From Acidimicrobiia bacterium (GTDB lineage Bacteria; Actinomycetota; Acidimicrobiia; Acidimicrobiales; SZUA-35): a DNA stretch of 8,508 nucleotides. Every line of letters starts with the position of its first letter. Position 1 is the first letter of the stretch. The translations under genes and the position numbers were made by a program. The notes under the pieces were generated by a model, which did not search any database, was not told the origin of the DNA, and saw nothing but the letters and a program-made list of their open reading frames with translations. Location: NCBI GenBank assembly GCA_029857855.1, contig JAOUGG010000079.1, positions 1 to 8,508 on the forward strand, read 5' to 3'. Of the stretch, positions 1-5,228 are shown in pieces.

Positions 1-31
1 GCTCGTACCGTCCGTCAACCAACTGGGTCAT
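1..31 (-). CDS. Start of a divergent gene, cut by the window edge
   Basis: Reading the minus strand from an ATG at 31-29, ten codons run open to the window edge and give MTQLVDGRYE. A TACACT hexamer on the same strand (57-52) lies 20 nt upstream of the ATG and could be a -10 element giving a short leader; only a weak GGA precedes the start. The arrangement is divergent from the deacylase gene at 132. The string DGRYE resembles the start of many actinobacterial Ser/Thr protein kinases, which often open with a GRYEL-type motif before the glycine-rich loop, but ten residues cannot establish this. It may equally be an unrelated protein, or a chance ATG. Confidence 0.35.
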   Translation of the reverse strand, partial: MTQLVDGRYE

Positions 32-118
32 GTCGTTTCGATCCGCAGTCAAGTGTAGGTGCGTCGAATCGCTTCGAGGCCGCGGCCGCTTGAGCGACCG
101 CCGAGCACTCGTCACGAA

Positions 119-124
119 TACACT
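119..124 (+). promoter_or_regulatory. Putative -10 element (TACACT), leaderless promoter of the YbaK-like gene
   Basis: TACACT fits the actinobacterial -10 consensus TANNNT and ends 7 nt before the GTG at 132, so transcription would begin at or next to the start codon. No SD sequence precedes that GTG. No convincing -35 hexamer was found at 16-19 nt. The same hexamer occurs in inverted orientation at 57-52, facing the divergent partial gene. Confidence 0.5.
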
Positions 125-131
125 CGACCAA

Positions 132-644
132 GTGACAGATCCCCACAACCCAGCGGCAACCGACGATCCCCTCGTCGCCGCCCTCGATGCCACCGGCGTC
201 GACTACGAGATCATCGCCTGTGATCCCGACCTGGCCGACACCGCGCAGTTCTGCGAGGCCTACGGCTACGACCTCGAAGATTCGGCCAACACCATCCTGG
301 TTGCGGGCAGGGCCGAGCCGCCCGTCCACGCGGCCTGCGTCGTCCTCGCCAACACCCGGCTCGACGTCAACAAGGTCGTTCGCAAACGTCTTGGGACCCG
401 CAAGGCCTCGTTCGCCTCGGCGGCCGACACCGAGGCGTTGACCGGCATGACGATCGGCGGCGTGACCCCGTTCAACCTTCCCGACGGTATGCCCGTGTGG
501 GTCGACGCCCGTGTCATGGACCGGGATCGCATCGTGCTGGGCGGCGGCGGGCGCGACCGCAAAGTCATCGCGTCGCCGAAACTGCTGGTGGCCACCGGAG
601 CCGAGGTCGTCGACGACCTCGCCAAGTCCCCGCCGGCAACGTGA
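132..644 (+). CDS. YbaK/EbsC/ProX-type aminoacyl-tRNA deacylase-like protein
   Basis: Predicted 170-aa cytoplasmic protein of the YbaK/aminoacyl-tRNA deacylase superfamily, whose known members hydrolyse mischarged tRNAs (for example Cys-tRNAPro or Ala-tRNAPro) in trans. The single domain spans nearly the whole chain. Visible family marks are the N-terminal substrate-mimic region with a DTAQFCEAYGY segment (residues 36-46), a conserved lysine in LDVNKVVRKRLG (K81), and the GGVTPFNLP signature (109-117), followed by a typical strand with DARVMDRDRIVLGGG. The frame stays open back to an ATG at 30, but the extra 34 residues are arginine-rich and look non-coding. GTG at 132 is preferred because TACACT sits 7 nt before it and the protein then has family length. 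The stop overlaps the next start as GTGA, indicating translational coupling. The specific tRNA substrate cannot be read from sequence. Confidence 0.85.
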   Translation: MTDPHNPAATDDPLVAALDATGVDYEIIACDPDLADTAQFCEAYGYDLEDSANTILVAGRAEPPVHAACVVLANTRLDVNKVVRKRLGTRKASFASAADTEALTGMTIGGVTPFNLPDGMPVWVDARVMDRDRIVLGGGGRDRKVIASPKLLVATGAEVVDDLAKSPPAT

Positions 645-1507
645 CCGTCTCCATCGGCGCCATGCTGCGCCGCGAGATCGAGCCGTCGCACCTCGCGGAG
701 GCGGCACACGCGCTCGACGGCGTCTACGACGAACTGTGGATCGTCGAGGACCTACCCTTCGCCGGCGGCATCGCCCAGCTCACCTCGGTCCTCGGCGCAA
801 CCGAGCACGCCCGGATCGGCCACGGCATCGCCCCGGCGCCGTTCCGCAACCCGGTGGCGCTGGCCATGGAGTGGGCCACCCTGGCCGAGATGTACCCCGG
901 CCGTCTCATCGCCGGCGTCGGCCACGGCGTCCAGGAGTGGATGACGCAGATCGGCGAATCCGTCGCGTCCCCACTCACCCTGCTCGAGGAGACTCTGGTG
1001 ACGACGCGGGGTCTGCTTGAAGGCGAGGAGGTGACCCTCGACGGCCGCTACGTTTCGGTCGACCGGGTCAAGCTCGAGTTTCCGCCCCGTATCATGCCGC
1101 CGCTGATGGCCGGTGTCACCGGTCCCCGCTCGCTGCGGCTCGCCGGAGCTCACGCAGACGGGACCATTCTCCCCGAGGGCCTCGGCCCAGAGGAGATCGC
1201 CACCGCTCGATTCCGGATCGATCAGGGTCGCGACGCCGGGGGCCGCACCGATCGCCACCACCTCACCGTCTTCGCCGCCTTCTTCGCCGACTCCGGTGAT
1301 CTGCCGGAGTTGCCCGAGGGCGTGGCGTCGTCGTGGCTGGCGGTCGGCGCCGACGTCGACGAGGTCGTCTCCAAACTGATCGATCTGATCGACACCGGTA
1401 TCGACTCCCTCATCCTGGTGCCGATGGGCGGCTCGCCCCAATATCAGCTCGACATGGCCGCCTCCCGCATCCTGCCGACCCTTCGTGAACACGCGGCGGT
1501 CCGATAG
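641..1507 (+). CDS. LLM-class (probably F420-dependent) oxidoreductase
   Basis: 288-aa luciferase-like monooxygenase-fold (TIM barrel) protein. Actinobacterial members of this group usually use reduced F420 or FMN for redox reactions on small molecules. Visible features are an early strand-loop ELWIVEDLPFAGG (residues 31-43), the block GHGIAPAPFRNPVALAMEW (60-78) with the family NP before a helix, and the cofactor-region signature GRLIAGVGHG (87-96). A later GVTGPRSLRLAG segment and a C-terminal LILVPMGG strand complete the barrel. The frame extends upstream to 497 inside the deacylase gene, but GTG at 641, overlapping the upstream stop by 4 nt, is chosen because the homologous core begins right there. 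No SD is visible, so translation is probably coupled. The F420 assignment is by family resemblance; the substrate is unknown. Confidence 0.82.
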   Translation: MTVSIGAMLRREIEPSHLAEAAHALDGVYDELWIVEDLPFAGGIAQLTSVLGATEHARIGHGIAPAPFRNPVALAMEWATLAEMYPGRLIAGVGHGVQEWMTQIGESVASPLTLLEETLVTTRGLLEGEEVTLDGRYVSVDRVKLEFPPRIMPPLMAGVTGPRSLRLAGAHADGTILPEGLGPEEIATARFRIDQGRDAGGRTDRHHLTVFAAFFADSGDLPELPEGVASSWLAVGADVDEVVSKLIDLIDTGIDSLILVPMGGSPQYQLDMAASRILPTLREHAAVR

Positions 1508-1510
1508 CGT
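1505..1510 (+). promoter_or_regulatory. Putative -10 element (TAGCGT), leaderless promoter of the deformylase gene
   Basis: TAGCGT matches TANNNT and ends 7 nt before the ATG at 1518. Its first three bases are the TAG stop codon of the upstream oxidoreductase. The deformylase ATG has no SD. TTCGTG at 1482-1487, with a 17-nt spacer, is a weak -35 candidate. The call rests mainly on its spacing matching three other SD-less genes in this window, since the hexamer itself is GC-rich inside. Confidence 0.4.
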
Positions 1511-1517
1511 CGTTGCA

Positions 1518-2093
1518 ATGGTTGAACTTCGTCTTCCGGGCCGAGGCTGCGAGCCGATCACCTTGTGGGGAAATCCGGTCCTGCGCAAACAGACGACCCG
1601 GGTCACCGTGTTCGACGCATCCGTCCGCAAGCTGGTCGACCAGCTCTTCGAGACGATGTACGCCATCGACGTCGGCGTCGGTCTGGCCGCCACCCAGATC
1701 GGTCGAACCGACGCGGTGTTCGTGTTCGACTGCCGTGACGGCGTCATCGGCCACGTCATCAACCCCGTCGTCGACCGCATCGGTCTGGAGATCCAGGACG
1801 GCGAGGAAGGGTGCCTGTCGCTGCCCGGCTTCGGGGCTCCAACCGTGCGATTCGAGGCCTGCCGGGTCAAGGGCCAGAACGCCAGGGGCGAGGACATCGT
1901 GTACGAGGGAACCGGGCTTCGAGCCCGCTGCTTCCAGCACGAAACCGATCACCTCAACGGCAAGCTCTACATCGACCTCCTCAACACCGAGCTCCGCGCC
2001 GAATTGGAAGAGGAGATGCGGGACACCGAGTGGTACGGCCACAACGCGCTCGACCCGAAGTCGAGGCTCTACCGCCAGGCGCAGGGCGACTAG
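1518..2093 (+). CDS. def: Peptide deformylase
   Basis: 191-aa metalloenzyme that removes the formyl group from the N-terminal methionine of nascent proteins. All three deformylase motifs are present: motif 1 GVGLAATQIG (residues 53-62), motif 2 EGCLSLPG (97-104) with the metal-binding Cys99, and motif 3 QHETDHLNG (140-148) with metal ligands His141 and His145 and the catalytic Glu142. Motif 1 has Thr where many bacterial enzymes have Pro; this position varies in actinobacteria. A WGNPVLR segment near the N-terminus is also family-typical. ATG 1518 is preferred over an in-frame GTG at 1485 (11 codons earlier, inside the upstream gene) because the known family N-terminus fits 1518 and TANNNT lies 7 nt before it. 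The C-terminus carries a helix rich in Glu and Arg. The gene starts 10 nt after the upstream stop. Confidence 0.95.
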   Translation: MVELRLPGRGCEPITLWGNPVLRKQTTRVTVFDASVRKLVDQLFETMYAIDVGVGLAATQIGRTDAVFVFDCRDGVIGHVINPVVDRIGLEIQDGEEGCLSLPGFGAPTVRFEACRVKGQNARGEDIVYEGTGLRARCFQHETDHLNGKLYIDLLNTELRAELEEEMRDTEWYGHNALDPKSRLYRQAQGD

Positions 2094-2115
2094 GGTCGTA
2101 CCACCACCGCGACGC

Positions 2116-2121
2116 TACAAT
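2116..2121 (+). promoter_or_regulatory. Putative -10 element (TACAAT) upstream of the small SH3-like gene
   Basis: TACAAT differs from TATAAT at one position and sits in the 85-nt gap after the deformylase gene. A start site about 7 nt downstream would give a leader of about 50 nt that includes a 10-bp palindrome CGAGCGCTCG (2132-2141) and the GGAGG ribosome-binding site (2168-2172). No good -35 is present at 16-18 nt upstream. Confidence 0.5.
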
Positions 2122-2178
2122 CTCCGGGGATCGAGCGCTCGGCGTGTGGGAACGGCGACATCAAAACGGAGGCAAGGA

Positions 2179-2568
2179 ATGGCCAAGAAGGACCTGGATC
2201 TGGAAACCCCGTTTCGTCGGGGTGAGAAGGTGATGGCCACTCGAGACATCCTCGGGATTCCAAGCGGGACCGAGGGCAAGGTCCAGTTGCACAACGGCCT
2301 GGGTAGCTGGGACCGCTACTGGGTGCTGTTCGGCGACCAGCAGGTCGGTCAGGTCGATCACAACGACCTGACCCGGCCATATCAGCACGACGAGTGGCTC
2401 CAGCTTGAGAAGGAGAAGGCCGAGGCCGCACTTCGGTCCGACGAGGACCAGACCCAGGAATCCGACGCGGCCTCGTCCGGAGGCGATGGCGGCGGTGGGA
2501 TCGCCAGTCAGATCCCGGCTTCCATCCTCGAACGAAGCAAGGCGGCCAAGCAGCGCCTGCTCGGTTAG
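2179..2568 (+). CDS. Small hypothetical protein with SH3/KOW-like N-terminal region
   Basis: 129-aa soluble protein of unknown function. The start is supported by GGAGG at 2168-2172, 6 nt before the ATG. Residues about 14-66 look like a small beta-barrel: FRRGEKVMATRDILGIPSG is followed by EGKVQL, then RYWVLFGDQQVGQVDHNDLT, a pattern seen in SH3/KOW-type domains, where a basic residue and a G-x-V turn recur. Residues 69-86 are a charged helix with EKEKAEAALR. Residues 87-107 are acidic, Ser/Gly-rich and probably disordered. The last segment, IPASILERSKAAKQRLLG (112-129), looks like a conserved amphipathic tail motif. There are no transmembrane helices, signal peptide or catalytic motif. The intergenic gaps on both sides suggest its own promoter. 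I do not recognise a named family. Confidence 0.85.
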   Translation: MAKKDLDLETPFRRGEKVMATRDILGIPSGTEGKVQLHNGLGSWDRYWVLFGDQQVGQVDHNDLTRPYQHDEWLQLEKEKAEAALRSDEDQTQESDAASSGGDGGGGIASQIPASILERSKAAKQRLLG

Positions 2569-2598
2569 CCGGCGGCGACAGCCACCGGCATCAGCAAC

Positions 2599-2604
2599 TA
2601 AGCT
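2599..2604 (+). promoter_or_regulatory. Putative -10 element (TAAGCT), leaderless promoter of the YjbR-like gene
   Basis: TAAGCT fits TANNNT and ends 7 nt before the GTG at 2612, which lacks an SD. GCGACA at 2575-2580 with an 18-nt spacer shares four bases with TTGACA and may serve as a -35 element. Confidence 0.5.
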
Positions 2605-2611
2605 CAACCTT

Positions 2612-3022
2612 GTGGCCGCCCAGTCGCCGCGGGCCCAGGAGGCCCTCAACCACCTCAAGCGGATCTGCTTCGGCCTGCCCGAGGTTACGTTGCGTCCGTC
2701 CCACCAGACGCCCACATTCTTCGTGCGAGACAAGAAGGTGCTGTGTCATCTGTGGGACAACCATCACGGCGACGGTCGACTCGCCATCTGGTGTCCGGCC
2801 CAGTCCGGCGTGCAGACCGAGCTGACCGAGCGGGAGGCCGATCGTTTCTTCGTGCCCCCGTACGTCGGCCATCGGGGCTGGATCGGCGTGAGGCTCGATA
2901 TCGACGTCGACTGGGACGAGATCAACGGCATCATCGTCGACGCCTACCGGATGGCGGCGCCAAAGACCCTGGTCAAGGCGCTCGACGAGGCGCTCAACGA
3001 GCAGCTCGGAGAGGCACCGTGA
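2612..3022 (+). CDS. MmcQ/YjbR-family protein
   Basis: 136-aa protein of the YjbR/MmcQ (cyaY-like fold) family. These are small cytoplasmic proteins sometimes annotated as DNA-binding, with no firmly known function. Family features are the N-terminal helix ending in LPEVTLRPSHQTPTFFVRDK (residues 22-41), followed by a strand with KVLCHLW. RFFVPPYVGHRGWIGVRL (78-95) and the C-terminal helix VDWDEINGIIVDAYRMAAPK (99-118) complete the pattern. The frame is open back to 2405 within the previous gene, but upstream residues are low-complexity Arg/Pro shadow sequence. GTG 2612 is chosen for its position after the stop at 2568 and its TANNNT 7 nt upstream; TTG at 2610 is out of frame. Its stop overlaps the next GTG by 4 nt, so the two genes form an operon. 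Confidence 0.85.
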   Translation: MAAQSPRAQEALNHLKRICFGLPEVTLRPSHQTPTFFVRDKKVLCHLWDNHHGDGRLAIWCPAQSGVQTELTEREADRFFVPPYVGHRGWIGVRLDIDVDWDEINGIIVDAYRMAAPKTLVKALDEALNEQLGEAP

Positions 3023-3408
3023 CCGAAGCCCGGCATTTCGACTACGAACTCGACCAACGATTCAAGGCCATCTGGTGGCCGCTCGGAGTGCGCTCCGGGC
3101 AGGGGGTCACGATCGACGATGATCGGCTGACCGCCCGCTACGGTCCGTTCACGTTGAACACACCACTCGAGAACGTCGTCGGGGGCCACATCACCGAGCA
3201 CTACCGGTGGTACACGGCGATCGGGATTCGGCTGTCATTCGCCGACGACGGCCTCACGTTCGGAACCTCCACCAGGCGGGGGGTCTGCATCCACTTCGCC
3301 GACAAGGTCGGCGGCGTCATTCCGGGCAAGTCCCACTCGGCTCTGACCGTGACCGTGGCCGACTGTGCCGGACTGATCGAGGCGATCGGCGACGACACAC
3401 CGACCTGA
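3019..3408 (+). CDS. Conserved hypothetical protein, actinobacterial type
   Basis: 129-aa protein, translationally coupled to the YjbR-like gene (GTGA overlap) and preceded by GGAGAGG at 3008-3014. From memory it resembles a family of small uncharacterised actinobacterial proteins that share an R-x-G-L/P-F-x-L-x-T-P-L-x-N core. Here this is YGPFTLNTPLENV (residues 41-53). Then come RRGVCIHF (86-93) and the ending HSALTVTVADCAGLIEAIG (106-124). The predicted make-up is mostly beta strands with a final helix, perhaps PH-like; this is inference. There is no signal peptide or membrane segment. The pairing with YjbR gives no functional clue beyond co-expression. Confidence 0.82.
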   Translation: MTEARHFDYELDQRFKAIWWPLGVRSGQGVTIDDDRLTARYGPFTLNTPLENVVGGHITEHYRWYTAIGIRLSFADDGLTFGTSTRRGVCIHFADKVGGVIPGKSHSALTVTVADCAGLIEAIGDDTPT

Positions 3409-3449
3409 GCGTGGTGACCGACGTCTCATGCAACCCGCACCGCCGATCA

Positions 3450-3465
3450 GTTACCCATAGGTAAC
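3450..3465. promoter_or_regulatory. Operator-like inverted repeat GTTACC-N4-GGTAAC
   Basis: A perfect inverted repeat with 6-bp arms and a CATA centre lies 8 nt before the ATG at 3474. It overlaps the proposed -10 hexamer TAACAT (3462-3467), so a protein bound here would block polymerase. The size and symmetry fit a homodimeric regulator such as a TetR-, LacI- or MarR-like protein, but no regulator gene is adjacent and no family can be assigned. Confidence 0.45.
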
Positions 3466-3467
3466 AT
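3462..3467 (+). promoter_or_regulatory. Putative -10 element (TAACAT), leaderless promoter of the DDN-like gene
   Basis: TAACAT ends 6 nt before the ATG at 3474. There is no SD before this start, and an ATG at 3466 is out of frame. It overlaps the right arm of the inverted repeat at 3450-3465. Confidence 0.48.
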
Positions 3468-3473
3468 GGACGG

Positions 3474-3818
3474 ATGCTCCCCTCGTCGACCGATCTGACC
3501 CAGCAGCTCTTCCGCACCCTCAACTCCGCCGTCGAACCTCTGGTCCACGCCGGATTCGGCAACCCGTTTCCCATCGGTTTCGGGGCCGTGGTGGTGGAGA
3601 CGACGGGAAGGATCTCGGGCAAGCCACGACGGGTGCCGCTGCTGTCGGCCCGCCTCGGCGACAACGTCGTCGTCTCCACGGTCCGCGACGACTCACAGTG
3701 GTTGCGCAACCTGGAAACCGATCCCTCGGCTCGACTCCGGCTCTTCGGCCGTGACCGGGCGGCCACCGCTTACGTGAAGCGGGGACCGCTCAACCTGGTC
3801 GCCCTCTCCCTCGACTGA
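3474..3818 (+). CDS. DDN/F420H2-quinone-reductase-like deazaflavin oxidoreductase
   Basis: 114-aa protein of the nitroreductase/quinone-reductase group that binds cofactor F420 (the family of M. tuberculosis Ddn, split beta-barrel). Key marks are an N-terminal helix, then [20 protein letters not shown] (residues 39-58), containing the TTGR-x-SG-x-x-R-x-x-PL pattern that contacts the F420 phosphate and tail. [20 protein letters not shown] (62-81) follows, then the [11 protein letters not shown] strand. It is somewhat shorter than the 130-150 residues usual for the family, and its C-terminus stops soon after RGPLNLV, so part of the usual last strand and helix may be missing. There is no SD; the start is set by the leaderless pattern. 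It stands alone after a 65-nt gap and converges with the minus-strand LLM gene. Physiological substrate unknown; menaquinone or aldehydes are options in the family. Confidence 0.82.
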   Translation: MLPSSTDLTQQLFRTLNSAVEPLVHAGFGNPFPIGFGAVVVETTGRISGKPRRVPLLSARLGDNVVVSTVRDDSQWLRNLETDPSARLRLFGRDRAATAYVKRGPLNLVALSLD

Positions 3819-3850
3819 ACCCCACCTCCCCCGGCCCGCAGCCGCTCACC

Positions 3851-3871
3851 CCCACCCGGCGCGAGGGTGGG
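3851..3871. terminator. Convergent GC-rich hairpin terminator
   Basis: A 7-bp perfect stem, CCCACCC (3851-3857) paired with GGGTGGG (3865-3871), closes a 7-nt loop GGCGCGA. It sits between two converging genes (stops at 3818 on the plus strand and 3875 on the minus strand). It lacks a T-tract on both sides, as is common for actinobacterial terminators, so it could act in both directions. Rho could also be needed. Confidence 0.5.
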
Positions 3872-3874
3872 TGG

Positions 3875-5029
3875 CTAGTTCTCGTCGGCGGTGGCGAAGT
3901 GCCGGTCGGTGGCGGCCTGCACGGCCCGCTCGACCCGGTCACCGAGCGCCTCCCACTCCCCGATCGCCCGGTTCTGAGCCCGGACCGGACCCCGGGCCAG
4001 GCCCTGGAACCGTGGCTTGACGTAGCGGGCGAACAACTCGTAGTGACGGTGCTGCGCCACCGGGTTGGCCCACTCGTGATCCATCATCAGGTAGGCACCG
4101 AAGCCGCCGTTCGACTGCTTCTCCAACCGCTCGATCTGCTCGATGGCGTCGTCGGGGGTGCCGATCACGCCGAGCCCGGTCTCGTTGACCCAGGCCACAC
4201 GTTCCTCGAAGGTCTCACCGGCGGCCCGGAAATGGGGAACGGCCAGGATCTTCTGGGTGTAGTGGCACCAGTCGTCGAGCCCGAACTTCACGTCCTCGAT
4301 CGCCTGCTCCTTGGTCTCGGCCAGATGCATCGGGCCGACGAGACGCCACTGGTTGCGATCGGCCCGCTGGCCGAACTCGGCCGCGCGCTCCTCCACCACG
4401 TTCCAGTGATAGCCCAGGGCGTCGAACCCGTCGACCGATGTGGCCCCGATCGACAGAAGACCGATGCCGTGCTGGCCGGCGATCCGCGGTCCGGTCGGCG
4501 ACGCGATGGCCGCGACGCCGATGTCGAAATCGGAATACGGGCGGTACTGGGATTCGGCGTCAACCAGGTTGTAGCGCTTGGTCTTGTGCGTGACCGGCCC
4601 CTCGCACCGCAGGAGCTTCATCAGCACCTCGGTGTCCTCCTCCAGCGCGGTGCGCTGTTCCTCGATCTCGATGCCCAGCATGGCGGCGTCTCCGGGCAGG
4701 GCGCCAGGGCCGAGGCCGAGCATGAACCGGCCCCGGGTGAGCTGGTCGAGAAAGAACGCCCGGTCGGCCACCAACAGTGGGTTGTGATAGGGCAGCGACA
4801 GCACGCCGGTACCGAGCTTGATGTGGCGGGTCTGCGGAGCGGCGTAGGCGATGAATATCATGGGGTCGGGAATGATCTCGGTGCCGGCCGAGTGATGCTC
4901 GCCGATCCAGGCCTCGTCGTAGCCGAGGCGGTCGAGCAGCTGGATGGTCTCGAGATCGCGCTGCAACGCCGCTATGGGATCCTGGCCGGCCAGAGAATGG
5001 AATGGCGCCATGAAGATGCCGAAACGCAT
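3875..5029 (-). CDS. LLM-class flavin monooxygenase, limonene 1,2-monooxygenase-like
   Basis: 384-aa luciferase-family monooxygenase. It resembles the limonene 1,2-monooxygenase / alkanal monooxygenase group, which use reduced flavin from a partner reductase and O2 to epoxidise or oxidise a hydrophobic substrate. Visible motifs are MRFGIFMAPFH (residues 1-11), GYDEAWIGEHHS (36-47) with the conserved Glu44-His45-His46, GVLSLPYHNP (75-84), and RGRFMLGLGPGALPGD, starting at residue 99 and typical of flavin-binding luciferase folds. The start is ATG 5029, preceded on the minus strand by AAGGGGGA (plus 5037-5044) with 7-nt spacing; a TTG six codons upstream is rejected. The C-terminal helix region is rich in Arg and Glu. 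It is transcribed divergently from the acoX operon across 218 bp, which suggests shared regulation. No reductase partner is in view. Limonene is a family label, not a demonstrated substrate. Confidence 0.87.
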   Translation of the reverse strand: MRFGIFMAPFHSLAGQDPIAALQRDLETIQLLDRLGYDEAWIGEHHSAGTEIIPDPMIFIAYAAPQTRHIKLGTGVLSLPYHNPLLVADRAFFLDQLTRGRFMLGLGPGALPGDAAMLGIEIEEQRTALEEDTEVLMKLLRCEGPVTHKTKRYNLVDAESQYRPYSDFDIGVAAIASPTGPRIAGQHGIGLLSIGATSVDGFDALGYHWNVVEERAAEFGQRADRNQWRLVGPMHLAETKEQAIEDVKFGLDDWCHYTQKILAVPHFRAAGETFEERVAWVNETGLGVIGTPDDAIEQIERLEKQSNGGFGAYLMMDHEWANPVAQHRHYELFARYVKPRFQGLARGPVRAQNRAIGEWEALGDRVERAVQAATDRHFATADEN

Positions 5030-5063
5030 GGTGAAGTCCCCCTTCAATCAGGTGTGGTCAAGA

Positions 5064-5076
5064 GTCGGCGGCCGAC
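5064..5076. promoter_or_regulatory. Dyad GTCGGC-G-GCCGAC in the divergent region
   Basis: A perfect 6-bp inverted repeat around a single central G lies 35 nt upstream of the LLM start codon, between it and the second dyad (5118-5136). It could be an operator for the minus-strand gene, or a hairpin in its leader. Because it is GC-rich it is more likely to arise by chance than the AT-rich dyad nearby. Confidence 0.3.
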
Positions 5077-5117
5077 CAGCGGGATACGGCGGTTCGGTCA
5101 CCGATGGTTCATTTCAG

Positions 5118-5136
5118 CTAAGCCGCATTTGCTTAG
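5118..5136. promoter_or_regulatory. Operator-like dyad CTAAGC-N7-GCTTAG between the LLM gene and the aco operon
   Basis: Perfect 6-bp arms separated by 7 nt (CGCATTT) stand in the most AT-rich stretch of the window, about 5106-5200, which probably holds the divergent promoters. The 19-bp size and symmetry suit a dimeric regulator. The location, 89 nt from the LLM start and 112 nt from the acoX start, would allow control of both. No regulator gene lies in the window; classical acetoin operons are often under the sigma54 activator AcoR, but no -24/-12 sigma54 element (GG-N10-GC) was recognised with confidence. Confidence 0.45.
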
Positions 5137-5204
5137 GGCGTCAAAATGATGGAGCACAATGATCGTCTTGCATCCGATGACCCCGAGTGCAATGCTTTGG
5201 CCCA

Positions 5205-5228
5205 GGTTGATTCGACCGTCGATCAACC
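5205..5228 (+). promoter_or_regulatory. Leader hairpin next to the acoX ribosome-binding site
   Basis: GGTTGA (5205-5210), a single bulged T, and TCGA (5212-5215) pair with TCGA (5219-5222) and TCAACC (5223-5228) around a CCG triloop, giving a 10-bp stem with one bulge. It ends 3 nt before the G-rich ribosome-binding region GAGGGGGG (5232-5239). In RNA it could influence ribosome access; as DNA it is an imperfect palindrome and could also be an operator. A looser pair TTGCA (5168-5172) / TGCAA (5188-5192) lies just upstream. Confidence 0.45.

Noticed and set aside
30..131. N-terminal extension of the YbaK-like protein to ATG 30
   Set aside because: The 34 added residues are basic and not family-like; the GTG at 132 has a well-placed TANNNT and gives normal length.
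15..707. Minus-strand open frame of 230 codons opposite the YbaK-like gene
   Set aside because: It is antisense to a gene with the GGVTPF signature and has no motif of its own.
1485..1517. Alternative GTG start of the deformylase inside the upstream gene
   Set aside because: No SD, no family similarity in the 11 extra residues, and ATG 1518 fits both homology and the leaderless pattern. It is not fully excluded.
752..1897. Minus-strand open frame of 381 codons opposite the F420-type oxidoreductase and deformylase
   Set aside because: Both plus-strand genes have unmistakable motifs, and the minus translation is Arg/Gly/His-rich without a domain.
2568..2589. GCCGG ... CCGGC pair after the small SH3-like gene as a terminator
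   Set aside because: Only a 5-bp stem with a 12-nt loop and no T-tract; it is expected by chance at this GC content.
3899..5149. Plus-strand open frame of 416 codons opposite the LLM monooxygenase
   Set aside because: The minus strand encodes a clear luciferase-family protein with an ideal SD; the plus frame shows no family motif and is a codon-bias shadow.
5129..5160. TTGCTT with CACAAT as a sigma70 promoter for acoX
   Set aside because: The spacer would be 20 nt and the -35 matches poorly; other -10 choices (CAAAAT at 5142-5147) are equally weak, so no specific promoter is called.
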